Below are positions 1 to 13,159 of a stretch of 64,000 nucleotides of DNA, piece by piece; within the stretch, counting starts at the first letter, position 1, and each line of letters opens with the position of its first letter. Below the pieces are notes generated by a model. That model made no database searches. It was not told where the DNA came from and worked only from the letters and a program-made list of their open reading frames with translations. Source of the DNA: Monodelphis domestica. Lineage: Eukaryota; Chordata; Mammalia; Didelphimorphia; Didelphidae. A program made the position numbers and the translations under genes. Location: contig NC_077231.1 of assembly GCF_027887165.1 (NCBI RefSeq), positions 127,402,487-127,466,486 on the forward strand. The letters run 5' to 3'.

Positions 1-3000
1 TTGTGAATGCTGCAGTTTCAACATTCCTTTGGTCTCCACTTTATGGCAAATGATTTCAATTTGCTAAACATCTTTAGGAAATGAACAGTCTATCAAAGTA
101 TGTTGTCTATTTCCCATTTTCATTCATAAGAGTTTAATTAAATATATCAGGTTAGAGTTGCTCCAATTGTATGTTGAATTTAATCATTAAATTATTTTAA
201 AACTTTTGTTTGGTGTTTATTTTGGTTCTGGCTCTAAGAAGTTAGTCATCTAAATGTACTTAGATGATTTGGAAATGACTGCATTAGTAGTTTCATATCT
301 ATCAAAATATAATCAGTTTCATTTTTTGTTGTTATTTGGTCATGTTCAGGGCCTTCCAATTTTTTTCTGCAAGAAGGGACTGATATTATAAAGGTACAAG
401 ACTTCTAAGCAGTATTAAGAGTTTTAGTCTGTCTCAAATCCTCTTACCATCTTAATTTTCTTTGAGCTATATCCACTTCCTTGCATAGTACAGTAACACA
501 ACTTCAACTATTCTGCTAGTACAAATGTTGTATCTCCACTTTTACTGATACTGAAAAAATGTTATAAGATGTTAATAGATCTTCTCCCTTTCTAACTCAT
601 TCTTTTCTATATAGTTTTACCCTTCACAGCTCCTCACATTTCTTTGTTTACATGGATCTCTATCTTCCCTGCTTTTCCTCCACTGCTTCTTGATGTCATG
701 ATTTCTTAATCCTGAATATTTTTCACTCCTCTCACACCTAGAACTGGATTGATATCACTAAATTTTCAAATACTTGTATATGTTGATTTAATATTAAGAA
801 TCTCAGAAAATTCTATCTCCTCATCCTGTCTGAGAAATGTTGGCAAATAAGTTTTAACTGCTTTCATGATGCTCTTGAGAATCCTCATTCACATTGCAAT
901 TGAAGATGACAAAGTCTTCTGCAGGGGGCTTTGGACACATGATAAAATTGACTCTCATCTTTTTTTATTTGACTCTCCAAGGAAAATCTGTGAACTATTC
1001 ATCCTTTTGGCTATGACTTCATTTTATCTTCTGGTTTCTTTTACAGCAAGAATGTAAAGATTGATGCATATAATATATTTTCTCTAGTAGTATGTCTACT
1101 CATTACTTACAAGACAAGGTTCTCTCGTTTTTACTATTATTAGCTAAGTTAATATTTATAGATCATCTGTAACTTGTGTGGTTCTCAGCCTCCGATTCCC
1201 CCTTTTCTATTCCTCTGCCACACCACTACAAGATCAAAAGAGTTACTCGGAATCAGGAATTAACCATTTTGTATATTTCTCTGGTTAGTGAATTGGTATC
1301 AACATAAATCTCATCAACAAATTACCAACCTACTGGTGATTAACTTCTCTAAATTTAGCTATGTTGCTCTTCAGATATAATCTGTTTCCAAGATCCTACT
1401 CAAAGCCTCTCCAGCAAGGAAGAACTTTCAAGAGCCCACTGGCACATATATCCTACTATATAGCACTGAAATAGTATTAATTTATTTTAATTAATATCAT
1501 GAAAGTGCACAACTCATTCAGAAGGCATTTGCTACTTATAAAGGGTGAGATTTGAGCAGATTATTCCTTATCCCATAAAGTAACAAGGTTCATTTGCATC
1601 TTTGAAAGGGTGTGAAGGTTTAAGTAAATCACTATTTTATGACAAAGCCAGTAAAACAGCTGAGCATCTAGGAAAGACAATGAAATTGCCCCTAGGGCAA
1701 AGATTGCCACTATAACTTATTCCTCCTAACTTATTTACATGGTCCAAGAGTAGAGAATAAGGGTTAAAAAGAAATCTAAGGAAGCCAGTAACCCAGAGCT
1801 ATTTAATAATTTTTGAACAAATGTACATTGCTTGGTTATGGCCAATATTATAGAGATAAATACTTGGGAAATGTGATATCACCATAAGGTAGGATGGGGA
1901 CTCTCACTGAAGGGACCTATCCTTATACCAGGAAGAATTGTTGTAATGAAAAGGATGAGCCAACACACCAAAAATGACTCAGATTGTTGTTTTTTTTTTC
2001 CCATCTCCTCTTTCTTACCTAAGATATGGTAGGCATCTGAGGAAAGACTAAAAAAAAAAAAAGCTAAATTCTGGAAACTTCTGTCAGTCTTAGAGTGAAG
2101 ACTATAATATTCTTTCTGAAAGATCACAGAAGTACGCCCAGCATATAAATGTAACTGGAACAGTTAAGTTGGTCTGTCAGCATCCAAAAATTGAAGAAAA
2201 ATCTAGGTCCTGATGAAATGCACAGAAGATGCATGGAGCTATGGAAGGTTGCAAAAGTCTTCCTAGATCTTAGAGAACAGAAGTATGAGCAGTGATAGAT
2301 GCTAATATGGAAATCAAATCATTGTTATTCCCATTTTACAGCTACAGAAACAGAGAGCCAGAAAGGGAAAATGACACATAATAAATTTTAGGTGAATGAA
2401 TGATAGATGCCCACTAATCAATTAGGATTCTATTTTCCACATTTGTCCTTACCTTATCTTCCTTAAACAGCAAAATGATTTAGTTCATTTCCTTCATAGA
2501 ATTCCATGAACTAAATGGTCTAAAATAAAAGCATTGTTTTTTTTAAAAAGTAGTAGTATAACTTGTTATAAACTATTTCTAAAAACACTGCTATATTTAT
2601 TTAAAAAACTATTAATTGCTATATTTGAGAGCTGCTCTAATTTCACTAATATAATGTACTTAGAAAAATATTCCCTTTCCTAAATACATATAGCATATGC
2701 AAAACATGTCTGATTCATTATGATAATCTATGTTTTGGTAAATGTTTTTTAAAAAATTCTTATTGATGTTTATTAAATTCAGTCTTCCAACAATGATTCA
2801 TGAAATATTATTTTTTATCTGACTTTGGTAGTTACCCATTACACTATGTTAACATATTTCAATAAGTAATCAATTCCGTTTCCAGTAGGCTGATTTGATT
2901 CAGGTTTCATTATTCTCCAAGTATTTATTTTTTAGGCATGTTGTCCATCTTTGTCTAAGACTGCCCTTTTTGCATTAGCCATTTTAGGATAAAATACTTA

Positions 3001-3390
3001 ATAAGATTTGCATTTAAAAAATGGACTAGAAGAACTGGACCCCCTCCAGCCAGAAACAAGTAATTATGTCATTTGTATTGCAAAGCAGGAGTGGCTATAA
3101 AGCAGTAGTGTACTTTTTTAAAGATTGATAATCTTAAGCAGTGTTATATTACACATAAAATGGCAGGTCTGACAGAAGAATAAACGTGGACAGTGTATAA
3201 AACCTTGAAAATGGTACAGAGCTGCAAAGTTTTACTTGGGGGTGCCTTTAAATGAGCAGTTCAATTAGAATTCTTTACACTTTGCAATTTTTAGTTTATC
3301 TGTTTTATCTTTTTGGAGTTAGAAAATTGTAAGTGCAGCTTAATGCTCTCCTTGTTCCTTTATCTATGTGAATAGTTTGCCTCTGGGCCT
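1..3390. other. Unassigned AT-rich noncoding DNA
   Basis: I see no gene and no repeat family I can name with confidence. Open frames of 60-82 codons at 866-1057 and 1879-2127 have ordinary AT-rich composition, no recognisable domain and no partner exon signal. A short MIR-like patch lies near 2325-2390, where an 'attttacagctacagaaac' stretch resembles the MIR core read on the minus strand. The rest is probably intergenic or intronic DNA with decayed repeats. Confidence 0.5.
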
Positions 3391-3392
3391 AA

Positions 3393-3394
3393 GA

Positions 3395-3427
<33 letters not shown>

Positions 3428-3454
3428 CAGAGAGAGACAGAGAGAGACAGAGAC

Positions 3455-3485
<31 letters not shown>

Positions 3486-3517
3486 CAGAATCAGAGACAG
3501 ACAGAGAGAGACAGAGG

Positions 3518-3608
<91 letters not shown>

Positions 3609-3753
3609 AGAAGAAGAAGAAGAAGAAGAAGAAGAAGAAGAAGAAGAAGAAGAAGAAGAAGAAGAAGAGGGAGAGAGACAGAGTCAGAGAGAGTCATAAA
3701 GATACACAGAGAGAGAAACAGACAGACAGAGATAGAGAGACAGAGACAAGAGA
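3393..3753 (+). repeat. Compound GA-rich microsatellite / polypurine tract
   Basis: Three blocks follow one another. A GAGACA/GAGA mixture occupies about 3393-3520, an uninterrupted (AG)n run of about 84 bp lies at 3521-3604, and an (AAG)n run of about 63 bp lies at about 3605-3668. A degenerate GAGACA block closes the tract. From 3513 to 3678 the plus strand contains only purines. The long open frames on both strands here (Arg/Glu/Lys-rich on plus, Leu/Ser-rich on minus) come from the repeat and are not genes. Array length is likely polymorphic and prone to assembly error. Confidence 0.95.
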
Positions 3754-3759
3754 GCTCTT

Positions 3760-6110
3760 CATGCCCTTTTTGGGGGAGAGGAAACAGAAGTCATTTATGG
3801 GCTATAAAAACTCAATCTATACTACTTTGTGCCATCTTTTCTCTCCCTCTCTTTAGGAAGCTTTACCCTTGGCATCTGTAGAGAAAAGTATGACCAAGGA
3901 ACATGTGGAAACACCTTGGTCAATGCCAGAGAGAAGCAATTTGAGACATGAGTGTCACCATCAATCCTTTGTGCATGCAAGGTTTATGTAGACTGTGGAA
4001 ACTGAGGAAATCAACTGTGGTAGGGTATCTTATGATGTTAAAGGAGAACTGGTGAACAGAAGTCACAAGGAAAAAAAGGAATTCAGAGCTGTTGAAACTT
4101 ACAGCTCTTATGAATTCCTTTGCCTGAAGAGCTCAGGGATGCTACATTCCATGGTTTTGGCGTGAGTTATCTGATGGGGTATAAGCACCTCCTTCCATCC
4201 ATTCCATAAATATAAATGTGTGTACATGTGCAAGGGTGTGTATGTGGTTGGAGTTTTACATTCCTAGACATGAGGACTAGAAGATGGAAATGGCTGGTAA
4301 TGATTCCCTGGACTGCTTTAGTCTCCTTTACAAGGTGTTCTATTCCCCTACTCTTTTGTTAGAAGTGAAAGGAAAAGAAAGCACCAAAAAGGAATATTGA
4401 ACAGAAAGGTGTAAAAGAGAAGGGGCAGAAATGTTCTTTTAGATTCTATGCTGCAACTCATAAAAGTTCACTTTCATGTCACTTAGTGGTCAATCATCCT
4501 TAACACAACCATCTCTGGATCACCCTGGGGGGGGTGGGGATTCTTCATCAACAAGTAGACTGGGCCCATGTCCTTCAGAGTCTCTTTTTTAGTTCTTCTG
4601 ACATAACAAGAAACTATATAATCACAGTATGCCGAGGCCCAACTCCTAAATTAAATTTGAAAACCAAAAAGAGTGGAACCAGCACAAAAGATGTTTTTCA
4701 ATTTGGGGCGTAGTTGGTGAAGGATAACCTAGTGTTTGGATTCTATAACTCAGAACTTCTCAGTCTTGACCTCAGGGCTCCTTTTCCACTCTTGAAAATA
4801 TTGAAGACTCTAAAGAGCTTTTGCTCATGTTAGTACTATTATGAAAATAGTTTTGACCGTGTAGATCTCCTGAAAGCATCTTGGGGAACCCCACGACTCC
4901 TTGGATCACACTTTGAAAAGCTTTGAAAGGCTAACCCACATGAGAAAGGGCTGTCCTGTTGTTCATTTCATCCCTTGACTTTGAGTCTTCGGCTACTTGC
5001 TATAATGGCTCAAGTAAGGCACATCCTGGTGGTTAATTCTTATTGTACACTCATATCACACAAGGTTAATTAAACTTCTCTGATGGATAATCAATTCATT
5101 ACCAAACAGTCTTCCAGTAGACTTAAAGAAGGCCACATTCAAAGGGCTATATGCAGAAATTGTGTCACTGGCAGTGGGTAAGAGAAAGTTTGATATATTC
5201 CCATGATAGCCAGTATGATCTCACAGTTTAGTATAATAATCTGTAGAGTACAGCCCAGTGAGTTCCTGTATTCCCAGCCCAGTGGCTGCAGATTGCTAGC
5301 AATGGCTTACATAGATAAGTATCAGGATGGCTTCAAGAGGGCTCCTTTCACAAGCTCCTAAAATGGCAGAGAGCATGAGCCCGCTTCACTCACTGGCTTT
5401 TTAATCTCAATCTCAATCCTCCTCCAAGATCGTCCAACTGGGGAGGGTTTTGCCTTGGTCTCCACATGTTACATCCCCTGACAAGTTGGTCAGGAATCTC
5501 GCCTGCCATGCTGTCAAATTAAGACAGAAGACTCTGTGACCCTTATTACCTAAGACCTCCAAGAGCTGATGGTCTCTTCATTATATGTATTTATATTATG
5601 TTTATTATATTTATTATATTACATTTATATTTATATTAAATTTAATACACAGTCTCCATCTTTCTCATTCTACACAATGTGTTATTCATTCAGTGCAGGT
5701 ATAATTATGTCACCTATATTTTTAGCAGTTGTTTAGACACAAAAATCAACCTTGCCCCAGCATATGCACATTTTGTTGCCCACTTTCCCACTTTGCACCT
5801 TATTACATCTCCACTGATGATTGCTCTTCTTTTGGTTCTGCTAAGGGAGTGGCAAACCCTTTCATTTTTAGTGGATGTGTGATTTTCCAATATTGAAAAA
5901 ATATGGATAGCTATAATGATCAAGTTAAGTGAATTGTCTGCCTTGTCCCTCATACACAGAGATGGTTTTAAAAAGAAATGCTTATACTTATTACTTCATT
6001 CTGGGTTACTTTTACTGTGCTAGCAAGAGCTTGTCAAACCACTGAGTACACAAAAGTTGTTTTTTTTTTTTAAGAAAAAAATAAGTGAGAAAATCACTTT
6101 AGTTTGGAAG
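3760..6110. other. Unassigned noncoding DNA with one ancient repeat patch
   Basis: No gene is visible. At about 4745-4925 the sequence, including 'aaagagcttttgctcatgtt', resembles an old interspersed repeat shared with placental mammals, probably DNA-transposon derived, which I cannot name. An A/T-only low-complexity stretch lies at about 5580-5645. The overlapping open frames at 5679-5953 on both strands have no recognisable product. Confidence 0.4.
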
Positions 6111-6114
6111 ACTC

Positions 6115-6302
6115 TTGTCATTTTATTGATGAAGTAAACTCATAGTGGGCATGTTTCTTTACTAAGCTGATTTGACCCCTCTATTATTTTTAGTCTTAAA
6201 GTCCAGGGGGTCACTTGTGCTCCAGGTCATACAGTATGCATCAGAGATTGTATTTGAACCCAGATCTTCCTCACTCTTATAGGTCAATTCTCTAACCACT
6301 AC
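6115..6302 (-). mobile_element. MIR-class SINE fragment
   Basis: Read on the minus strand, this has the MIR arrangement. A tRNA-like region includes 'tttgaacccagatcttcct' on the plus strand as the reverse of the B-box neighbourhood, and the region ending 'ctaaccactacacca' is the reverse of the MIR head. It is much diverged and therefore old. The younger SINE at 6317-6529 inserted immediately next to it. Confidence 0.65.
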
Positions 6303-6316
6303 ACCATGTTATTTCT

Positions 6317-6529
6317 TTTTTCTTAATTTTTTAAAAACACTTTCCTTCCATCTTGGAGTCAATACTGTGTATTGGCTCCAAGGCAGAAGAGTGGTAAGGG
6401 CTAGGCAATGGGGGTTAAGTGACTTGCCCAGGGTCACACAGCTGGGAAGTGTCTGAGGCCAGATTTGAATCTAGGACCTCCCGTCTCTAGGCCTGGCTCT
6501 CAATCCACTGAGCTACCCAGCTGCCCCCC
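6317..6529 (-). mobile_element. tRNA-derived marsupial SINE with 14-bp TSD
   Basis: On the minus strand the element begins with the GGGGGGCAGCTGGGTAGCTC head, which carries an A-box-like TAGCTCAGTGG and a B-box-like GGTTCAAAT..TGG further in. It ends in an A-rich tail, seen as T-rich DNA at 6317-6340. It is flanked by a perfect 14-bp direct repeat, accatgttatttct, at 6303-6316 and 6530-6543. The perfect duplication and close match to the other copies in the window suggest a fairly recent insertion. It is a Pol III retroposon, not a tRNA gene. Confidence 0.93.
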
Positions 6530-6689
6530 ACCATGTTATTTCTAAGAGACAGATTTCTCTTAGAAACTCATGCTAGTGAGAATACATTTTGAAAATGAAT
6601 ATTTTGATATGTTTTTATTGTTACATGCTTTTATGGAAGATTACTTATGTATGTAATGTATGTAATTTATAAGAAATCATATTGGCCAT

Positions 6690-9140
6690 CAAAATAATCT
6701 GATACTTCTTAAGAAATGCAGTAGAAGACCATTGGAATAGATTAGGAACTCCACACACAGTAGTAAATGGCCATAGTGATGATTGTTTGACAAACACAAA
6801 GATCCAATCGTCTCTAAAAAGAACTCACTATTTGACAAAAACTGTTGGGAAAACTGGAAAAAAATGTTAGAATTAAATTGTGGTTGAACTGATAATATAT
6901 TATTAATTAGGTGGTCGCCAGGGATTTAATCTCTAAATCCCAAAATGAATTACTAAAGTAAAAGGAATTTATGGTAGTTTATTTACAATATTTACAATAG
7001 AAGGAAGATATTAAGGAATGAGAGAGAGAGAAAGAAAACTCTAGATTCTTATATCAGTTAGAATTTCTAAGCCCCAGCCAGGGATAGAGAGTCTCAAGTA
7101 GTTGGGCCTTACCTGGAGGCTTCACTTCCTAGAAAGGCAGGTTCACCAAGTCAGCTTTTCACTCACCAATGGTAACAGTCTAAAAGAAGTCTGAGTGTCT
7201 GTATTCTGGTCACTTCTCTGAGTCAGTGCCCGAATGTCCGAACGAATCTCTGAATCTCTGAAAGTCCATCGTCCCTTCAGCTCCAAGTGACTGATCCTTC
7301 ACTCCAAGCCTGGGGTGACTGACTGTCTCCGAACTCATCCAAATGTCTAAATCCGAATCCCTTTTCAGTCTTTTTCCCCTCTATTTAAATACCTTTTTTT
7401 CTTGTGTCACCTCCTCTAGATTTTCACATATACCAATCACAGCAGATGCTTTTCTCCAGGACTGCCCATTCCTTAGTTTTCACCTTATTTGGTTAGATTT
7501 TCTCCAGGATTGTCCATTCTTTAGTTCTCACCTTCTTTGGTTAGATTATATCTTTTGGGATTATTTAACACCTCTTTGTAGTCCACTTTTGTAGTTACTT
7601 AACAACGTTTTTGTGATTAATTCAACTTTTGTAGTTACTTAAAATCTTTTTGTAGTTAAGATCTAAAAATAGATTGTAGCTTATAATTCTAGCTTCACTA
7701 TAAAGTAAGAGCTAAGCACCTTCATTGTTACAATCAGGAGATTACAATTTTATCTTCACAGTAAAGAAAGAGCTCTTACAATCTAGCTAAATTCAATCTT
7801 CAAAAAAGGTATGGGAGAAATTAGGTTGACCCTTTCATGCCATACCAAGGTAAAGTAAAATGGATACATCATTTAGAAATAAAGAATGATTCTATAAATA
7901 AATTAGGAGAGCACAAAATAGTTTACTTCTTGGACCTATGGATAAAGAAATAATTTTAGTTCAAAATAAGACAAAGAGAACACTATGAGATATAAAATAG
8001 ATGACTGACTACATTAAATTTAAGAGTTTCTGCACAAACAAAATCAGTGCAACCATGAAAGAAAGTGAAAAAACTCATAATGTCTCTCTGATAAAAGGCT
8101 TTATTTTTCAACTATATAAAGAACTGATGCAAATTTTAAAAGCATACAAAGCACTAGCTCATTGGCAAATGGTCAAAGGATTTGGACAGGCATTTCTCAG
8201 ATAAATAAATTAAAATTATCTTTAGTCATATAAAAATGCTCCAAATCACATTTAGAGAAATATAAATAAAACAACTTTGAGGATACCATCTCATGCCTAA
8301 AAAACTAGTTAACATTACAAAAACAGAAAAATGATAAATGTTTGAGAGGATGTGGAAAAACAGGGACACTAATAAAAGCCATTCTGGAAAATAATCTGAA
8401 ACCATGCCCAAAGGGCCATCAAATTGTGCATACTCTTTGAGCTAGCAATACCACTAAATACCACTACTAGGTCTGTATACAGAAGATATTAAAGAGAGCG
8501 GGAGAGAACCTAACTATACAAATACATTTATAGCCCCTCTTTTTGTGGCGGCAAAGAACTGGAAACTGAAGTGATGACCATAAATTGGAAAATGACTGAA
8601 CAAGTTGTGGTATATGCTTGCGATGAAATACTCTTATGCCATAAGAAATGACAAACAAGATTATCATACACACACAGAAACAACATGGAAAGACATATGA
8701 AGTGATGCAAATTGAAGCGAGCAGAATCAGGAGAATGTTGTATACAATAATAATTTATGGTGATGAACTATGAATGACTTAACTATTATCAAAAGGCAAG
8801 GATCCAGGGCAACTCCACTGGACTCATGGCAAAAAAGGATATCTATTGCCATAAAAGGAAGAGAATGAATCTGAATGTAGATCAAAATATACAATTCTTG
8901 ATTTTATTTCCTCCATGAATTTTTCTCTAATGCAAGCAATCTATGTCTTGTTTTATCAAGACAGAGAAATATATGATAATATATGTACAGACTATATCAT
9001 ATTATTTGGTTTCTTAGAGAGTAGGGAGGAAGGGAAGTAGAGAGGAAGAGAGAGGGCTGGAAGGGAAGGAGGGAGAGAACATGCATTACAAAATCTCAGA
9101 AATATTTAAATTTTATTGACTTGTTATGTGAAAAAAATTA
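6690..9140 (+). mobile_element. L1 LINE, 5'-truncated, split by a solo LTR
   Basis: The left part (about 6690-6889) encodes an ORF2-like stretch including 'NSLFDKNCWENW'-type sequence. The right part (7838-9140) continues with the ORF2 C-terminal region, including 'DYIKFKSFCTNKI' in a short open frame at 8001-8204. It then runs into a 3' UTR with the G-rich polypurine block typical of L1 at about 9010-9080, and an A-rich end. Many stops and frame changes show it is dead. The 948-bp segment between the parts is a later LTR insertion. The left part ends near 'ttgaac' and the right resumes near 'tgccatacc', together matching one L1 stretch. Confidence 0.82.
6890..7837 (-). mobile_element. Solo LTR of an endogenous retrovirus (fossil) inside L1
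   Basis: On the minus strand this segment begins TGAAAGGGTCAACC and ends TTATCA, so it has the TG...CA ends of an LTR. It contains a TATA-like TATTTAAATAG (plus-strand positions about 7381-7391) and an AATAAA signal near its 3' end (about 6975-6982 on the plus strand). No internal retroviral region accompanies it, so it appears to be a solo LTR left by recombination. It interrupts the L1 and is therefore younger than it. I could not find a convincing target duplication. The family is marsupial ERV, not further assigned. Confidence 0.7.
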
Positions 9141-9149
9141 AAAGAGAGC

Positions 9150-12100
9150 TCAAACCTGAGTATTTTCAAATATATCATTTTGCACCTATTTAAACATCTT
9201 CAAAATGAAGTTTCAATGATTTTTCAAACCTTTTGTTAAAAACATAAAAAGCTATATCTTCTTTTAAGTTTATGAGAATTAAATAACTAATATCAGTGAA
9301 GATGGAAATTTACTACAGCTTTTGCATAATTAGTATATGGGATTCAAAAATGATTTAGTAAATACAAAGACAGACTTCTTCCATTTGTATAGGCATATCA
9401 TTTTGAGATCTTTTTTTAGCCATGACAAATAATAAAACCAAGTTTTGAATAAACTGAACTTATTAAGAGTATTTCATCACATTTCTCTAACTAAAAATTA
9501 TGCTATTACCCATGACAGAAAAAAATGTTGTTTGTAATTTTTAAAAAAGTTTCACTATTAATAAATAGAGACAATGTAGCATATTGGAAAGTGAGCTAGT
9601 CTATGTCAAAATAAGTTGGCGTCTGATATACTATGTGATCCTGGACAAATGACTTAAAAGCTAGTTGCCTCAGGCAGCTCTCTAAGGTAAAAGTAGTAGA
9701 GTAATTGATCTACTTTAGTAAAAAGTGTTTTTCACCAAGAGTTTCTTAAGCCAATGGAATTACAAGTTTAGTCTATGTGGTTGAATTATCAAAGAACTTT
9801 AGATCATTTCAAGATGTATTTTAACATTGTTAAAGGAAACTTTTGAAGGTGACATTTTGATTTAGTAAATCAATATATTTTTATGGTCAAAAAGTCAATT
9901 TGGGATCTGGATTGTGCTCCATTTGTATTATTTATATCAATAGAATGTACAAACAGACACATTCTCCAGATTTTCCATGTAAATGCATATCATATAAGGA
10001 CAATGAACACTCTTCTTCCACTTTTTTTTCTGTATAGTTAGTTGAGACAAACTTTTAGTTCATTTAGTTCATTTCATTCACCATATTCTCAATTTTTCCA
10101 TGTCTTCATTAACAAGCACAATATTTTCTAAAAGAAGGAGCATATGGAGAAACACCATTAATATTGAATTCCTTTTCATTTGGACTCTGTTCAAGACATC
10201 TTCCATAATGGTGACAGACTCTTTAGTGAACATACTTCTCTTTATTTGATGCTTTATTTGATATTAAAAATCTTAATTATTGAACTCTCTTTACAAATGT
10301 CATTAAAATTTCATAATATCCTATATGATTTTTAGATATTAATGGGAGACATTAAAATAAATAGATATTAATCAAGTGTTCAAAGTATTAGACAAAAAGA
10401 AATAGCATATTAGAAGACAACTAATTTTTTTAAATGTGAGTACAAAAGTACACAAAAGAATGAAATTTCTATGTCCCTTAAGGGAGAATAAATATATGTA
10501 ATAAAAATATGTTTAGGAGCATTAAAAAAGTAGAAGATATAATTTACAGATAGCAATGCCCTTATATTTTATAGAGAAGGAAATAAACACAAAGTTCTTG
10601 TTTTGTTAAGAAACAATAAATGCTTGAAAGTATAGTTATAAAATATATTTTTTTCATTTTGATAATCTTAAGTTTGATAATTAGAACTAATGTTATATTG
10701 GTCAATATTTTAATCAATAGTCTACTTGAAACAATGAATCAACCTACTATAACTATTCAAAATTTTTCTCATGTAAAAGAACAAATCATTGTTGCTACTC
10801 AGAATTAATGTTAAAATCATGTCTTTGGTAAGGATATATTTGTAGTAATGAACTAATATGTTTAATTGTTTTTTTTTGGTTGAAAAAAGATTACTTATCA
10901 TTGTGAAATAAAGTGTAGAATTATAGAAGTAGAATTTTCTCATTTTAACTAAAAACATAATGTAAGGATAATGTCAAAGAAGAAAGTATTAGAAAGAATA
11001 CATTAGGAAAAAACTAGTCAATTTTTTAAAAATTAAGAATGCACTGTATGTAGAAAAATACAAAGTAATGAGAGTTCTTGTGAAGAGAAATCAAATCTTT
11101 CCAGAAAAGGATTGAGGAGTGTAAAAAACTGGCAAAAATATCAACAGAAGCACAGTTTGATAATTCAAGAAATCTTTGATTTCACTGGAGTAGATACCCA
11201 TGTGACAAGAGCACCATCTTCCTTTTCCTATTACATGGTCAGTCAGTGCCCTCTATGAAGACCTCCATAGCAGTCCTTCCATTGTTCTAAGGACCTTACT
11301 GTATAAATCCTGACCAATGAAACACACAGATTGCCATTGATTATCTCACACATGCTACACAATGACTAAACATGTTTTCTGATCATTCATTTCTTAGGTA
11401 AAATATTTTTATGCTGATTCTCTTGTGAAAATTTTCATTGCTAATAGATGAATCTATTTGTTACCCCTTTATGTGTTTCTCCATTGCCCTTTGTGAGAAT
11501 TTTATCTTCATTTCTCTGGAAATTGTGATGATCTGTGTTTTACAGCCAAGCATCACTAGAAGAATATTGGGCTTAAAAAGTTAATTCCAGTAGACATTTA
11601 AGATTATCAGAGGTTCTTTACAGTTTTCTAAATGCAATATTTCTCTGGTAATTAAAAAACCATTTAATAATCTACCTGCAGTTTCTGTACAAGATACATA
11701 TACTGATGAACTAGTTTGTGGCTTTCCATCTAATTGTTTTTCTTTTATTGTTTGAGTTAAACATAATATCTTTTTCATCCACTTTTTAAAAATCATGAAT
11801 GGTTGACTAGATTAGCCTTTTTTGAGTGATGATGGATCCTCTCAGTGTTTTGAGGCATGAAAAACAATACTAAATGAAACCAGAAGCTTCTTATCTTCTG
11901 CAGGGAATTTCTTTCATTCCAACAATGTTATATATCCTTCATAATGGTATCAAGCACCTCTGATAAGAATGCATCTTCCTGCTTTCTTCTCATCTTTATT
12001 TTCATAGTGAAAAGACTATGGAACAGTTAATTATCTTTGTAACTGAAATTACCAAGGAATCTTGCATGATTTTTACATGTGTATAAGTGATATCTTTTTG

Positions 12101-12930
12101 TGAAAGCTTTTAAGGTTACTATTTACCATGCCACTTTATGGTTAAAAAATAGTAAGAACTGTAGGTTCTAACTTTATACCTTACAATAAAAAATTGTGTG
12201 ATTGTCAAGGCATTGTTTGTTGAAGAAAATGATCTGCAAACCTTAGCTACTCCTTGTTTGTACCTTCATTAAGGATGCCATCAATATGTATGTAGACCAT
12301 TTTAATAAAGATTTTTAGAGTTTGCATTGCAGGTATACTAATCTGTAATTATGGTTATTCATTTGGCAGTAATGACATTCATAGTATTTCATTTAATGTC
12401 TGATTGATATTTTTACAACACAATAGTTTTTTCATATATGCTATACAACTTTCCCTTTTAATAAGAAAAACAGCAAAGCAAAACCACATTCCTCAGTAAC
12501 TGTCCCTGCATACTTATGCAAAATTTGCATCTACAGTCTCCTTCCCCATCCCCTCCTGCCATAGTCTACAAAGACCTCTTTTTATAAGTTTAAGTACCTT
12601 ATAGGAGAATAAAATTATGTTTCATCATTTGTACTCTGGAACCAATATTAGACATTGCATTGAGGTAAGCTGCCTTCCAGTGTTATTTTCAATGAATAGA
12701 TAGAATAGATAGGATATTGTTTCTCTGCTTTTGCTTTCTTTGCTCTGTGGAAATTCATACAAATTTTCTCATGTTCCACTGAACTCATCATTTGGAACAA
12801 TGAGTGTTTTGTTTCTTCACATGTCACAATTTGTTTAGCCCTTCACCACTTGCTTTTTGTCCACTTTGTTTCCAGCACATACCATAATAAAAATGATGTT
12901 ATGAATATTTGATTTATGACTTATACATAT
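9150..12930. other. Unassigned noncoding DNA with a MIR fragment
   Basis: A plus-strand MIR-like fragment at about 9573-9740 contains 'tatgtgatcctggacaaatg', the diverged MIR core. From about 10000 to 12450 the DNA is AT-rich with short open frames on both strands (10620-10958, 11581-11796). It has the texture of an old LINE or LTR interior, but I cannot identify it. No exon or RNA gene is supported. Confidence 0.4.
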
Positions 12931-12939
12931 CATCATGAA

Positions 12940-13150
12940 GTATCAGAATCACAGTATCATAAATTTAGCCAGAGAAGGTATCTTATAGGTCATCAAGTCC
13001 AGTTCTTTTACTTTACAGATGACTAAATTGAGGTTAAGAGGGCAAGTAATTTTCCCAATCTAATAAATGTCTAGGGTAAGATTAGCACCTAAATGTTCTT
13101 GAGGCCAAGTCCAGGGCAGCGTCTTAAGGCAGTCTTTTGCTGCCATAAAC
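12940..13150 (-). mobile_element. MIR/THER1-class SINE relic
   Basis: The plus strand reads 'agaatcacagtatcataaat' and then, further on, a 'tttacagatgactaaattga' core. This is the reverse of the MIR-type 3' half common in therian genomes. The copy is strongly diverged with an unclear right end near the diverged box 'agattagcacc'. Confidence 0.55.
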
Positions 13151-13159
13151 ATTCAATGA

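Noticed and set aside
3368-3856. 162-codon open frame rich in Arg, Glu and Lys, and a Leu/Ser-rich frame on the other strand
   Set aside because: Both are translations of the GA-rich microsatellite and carry no independent coding signal.
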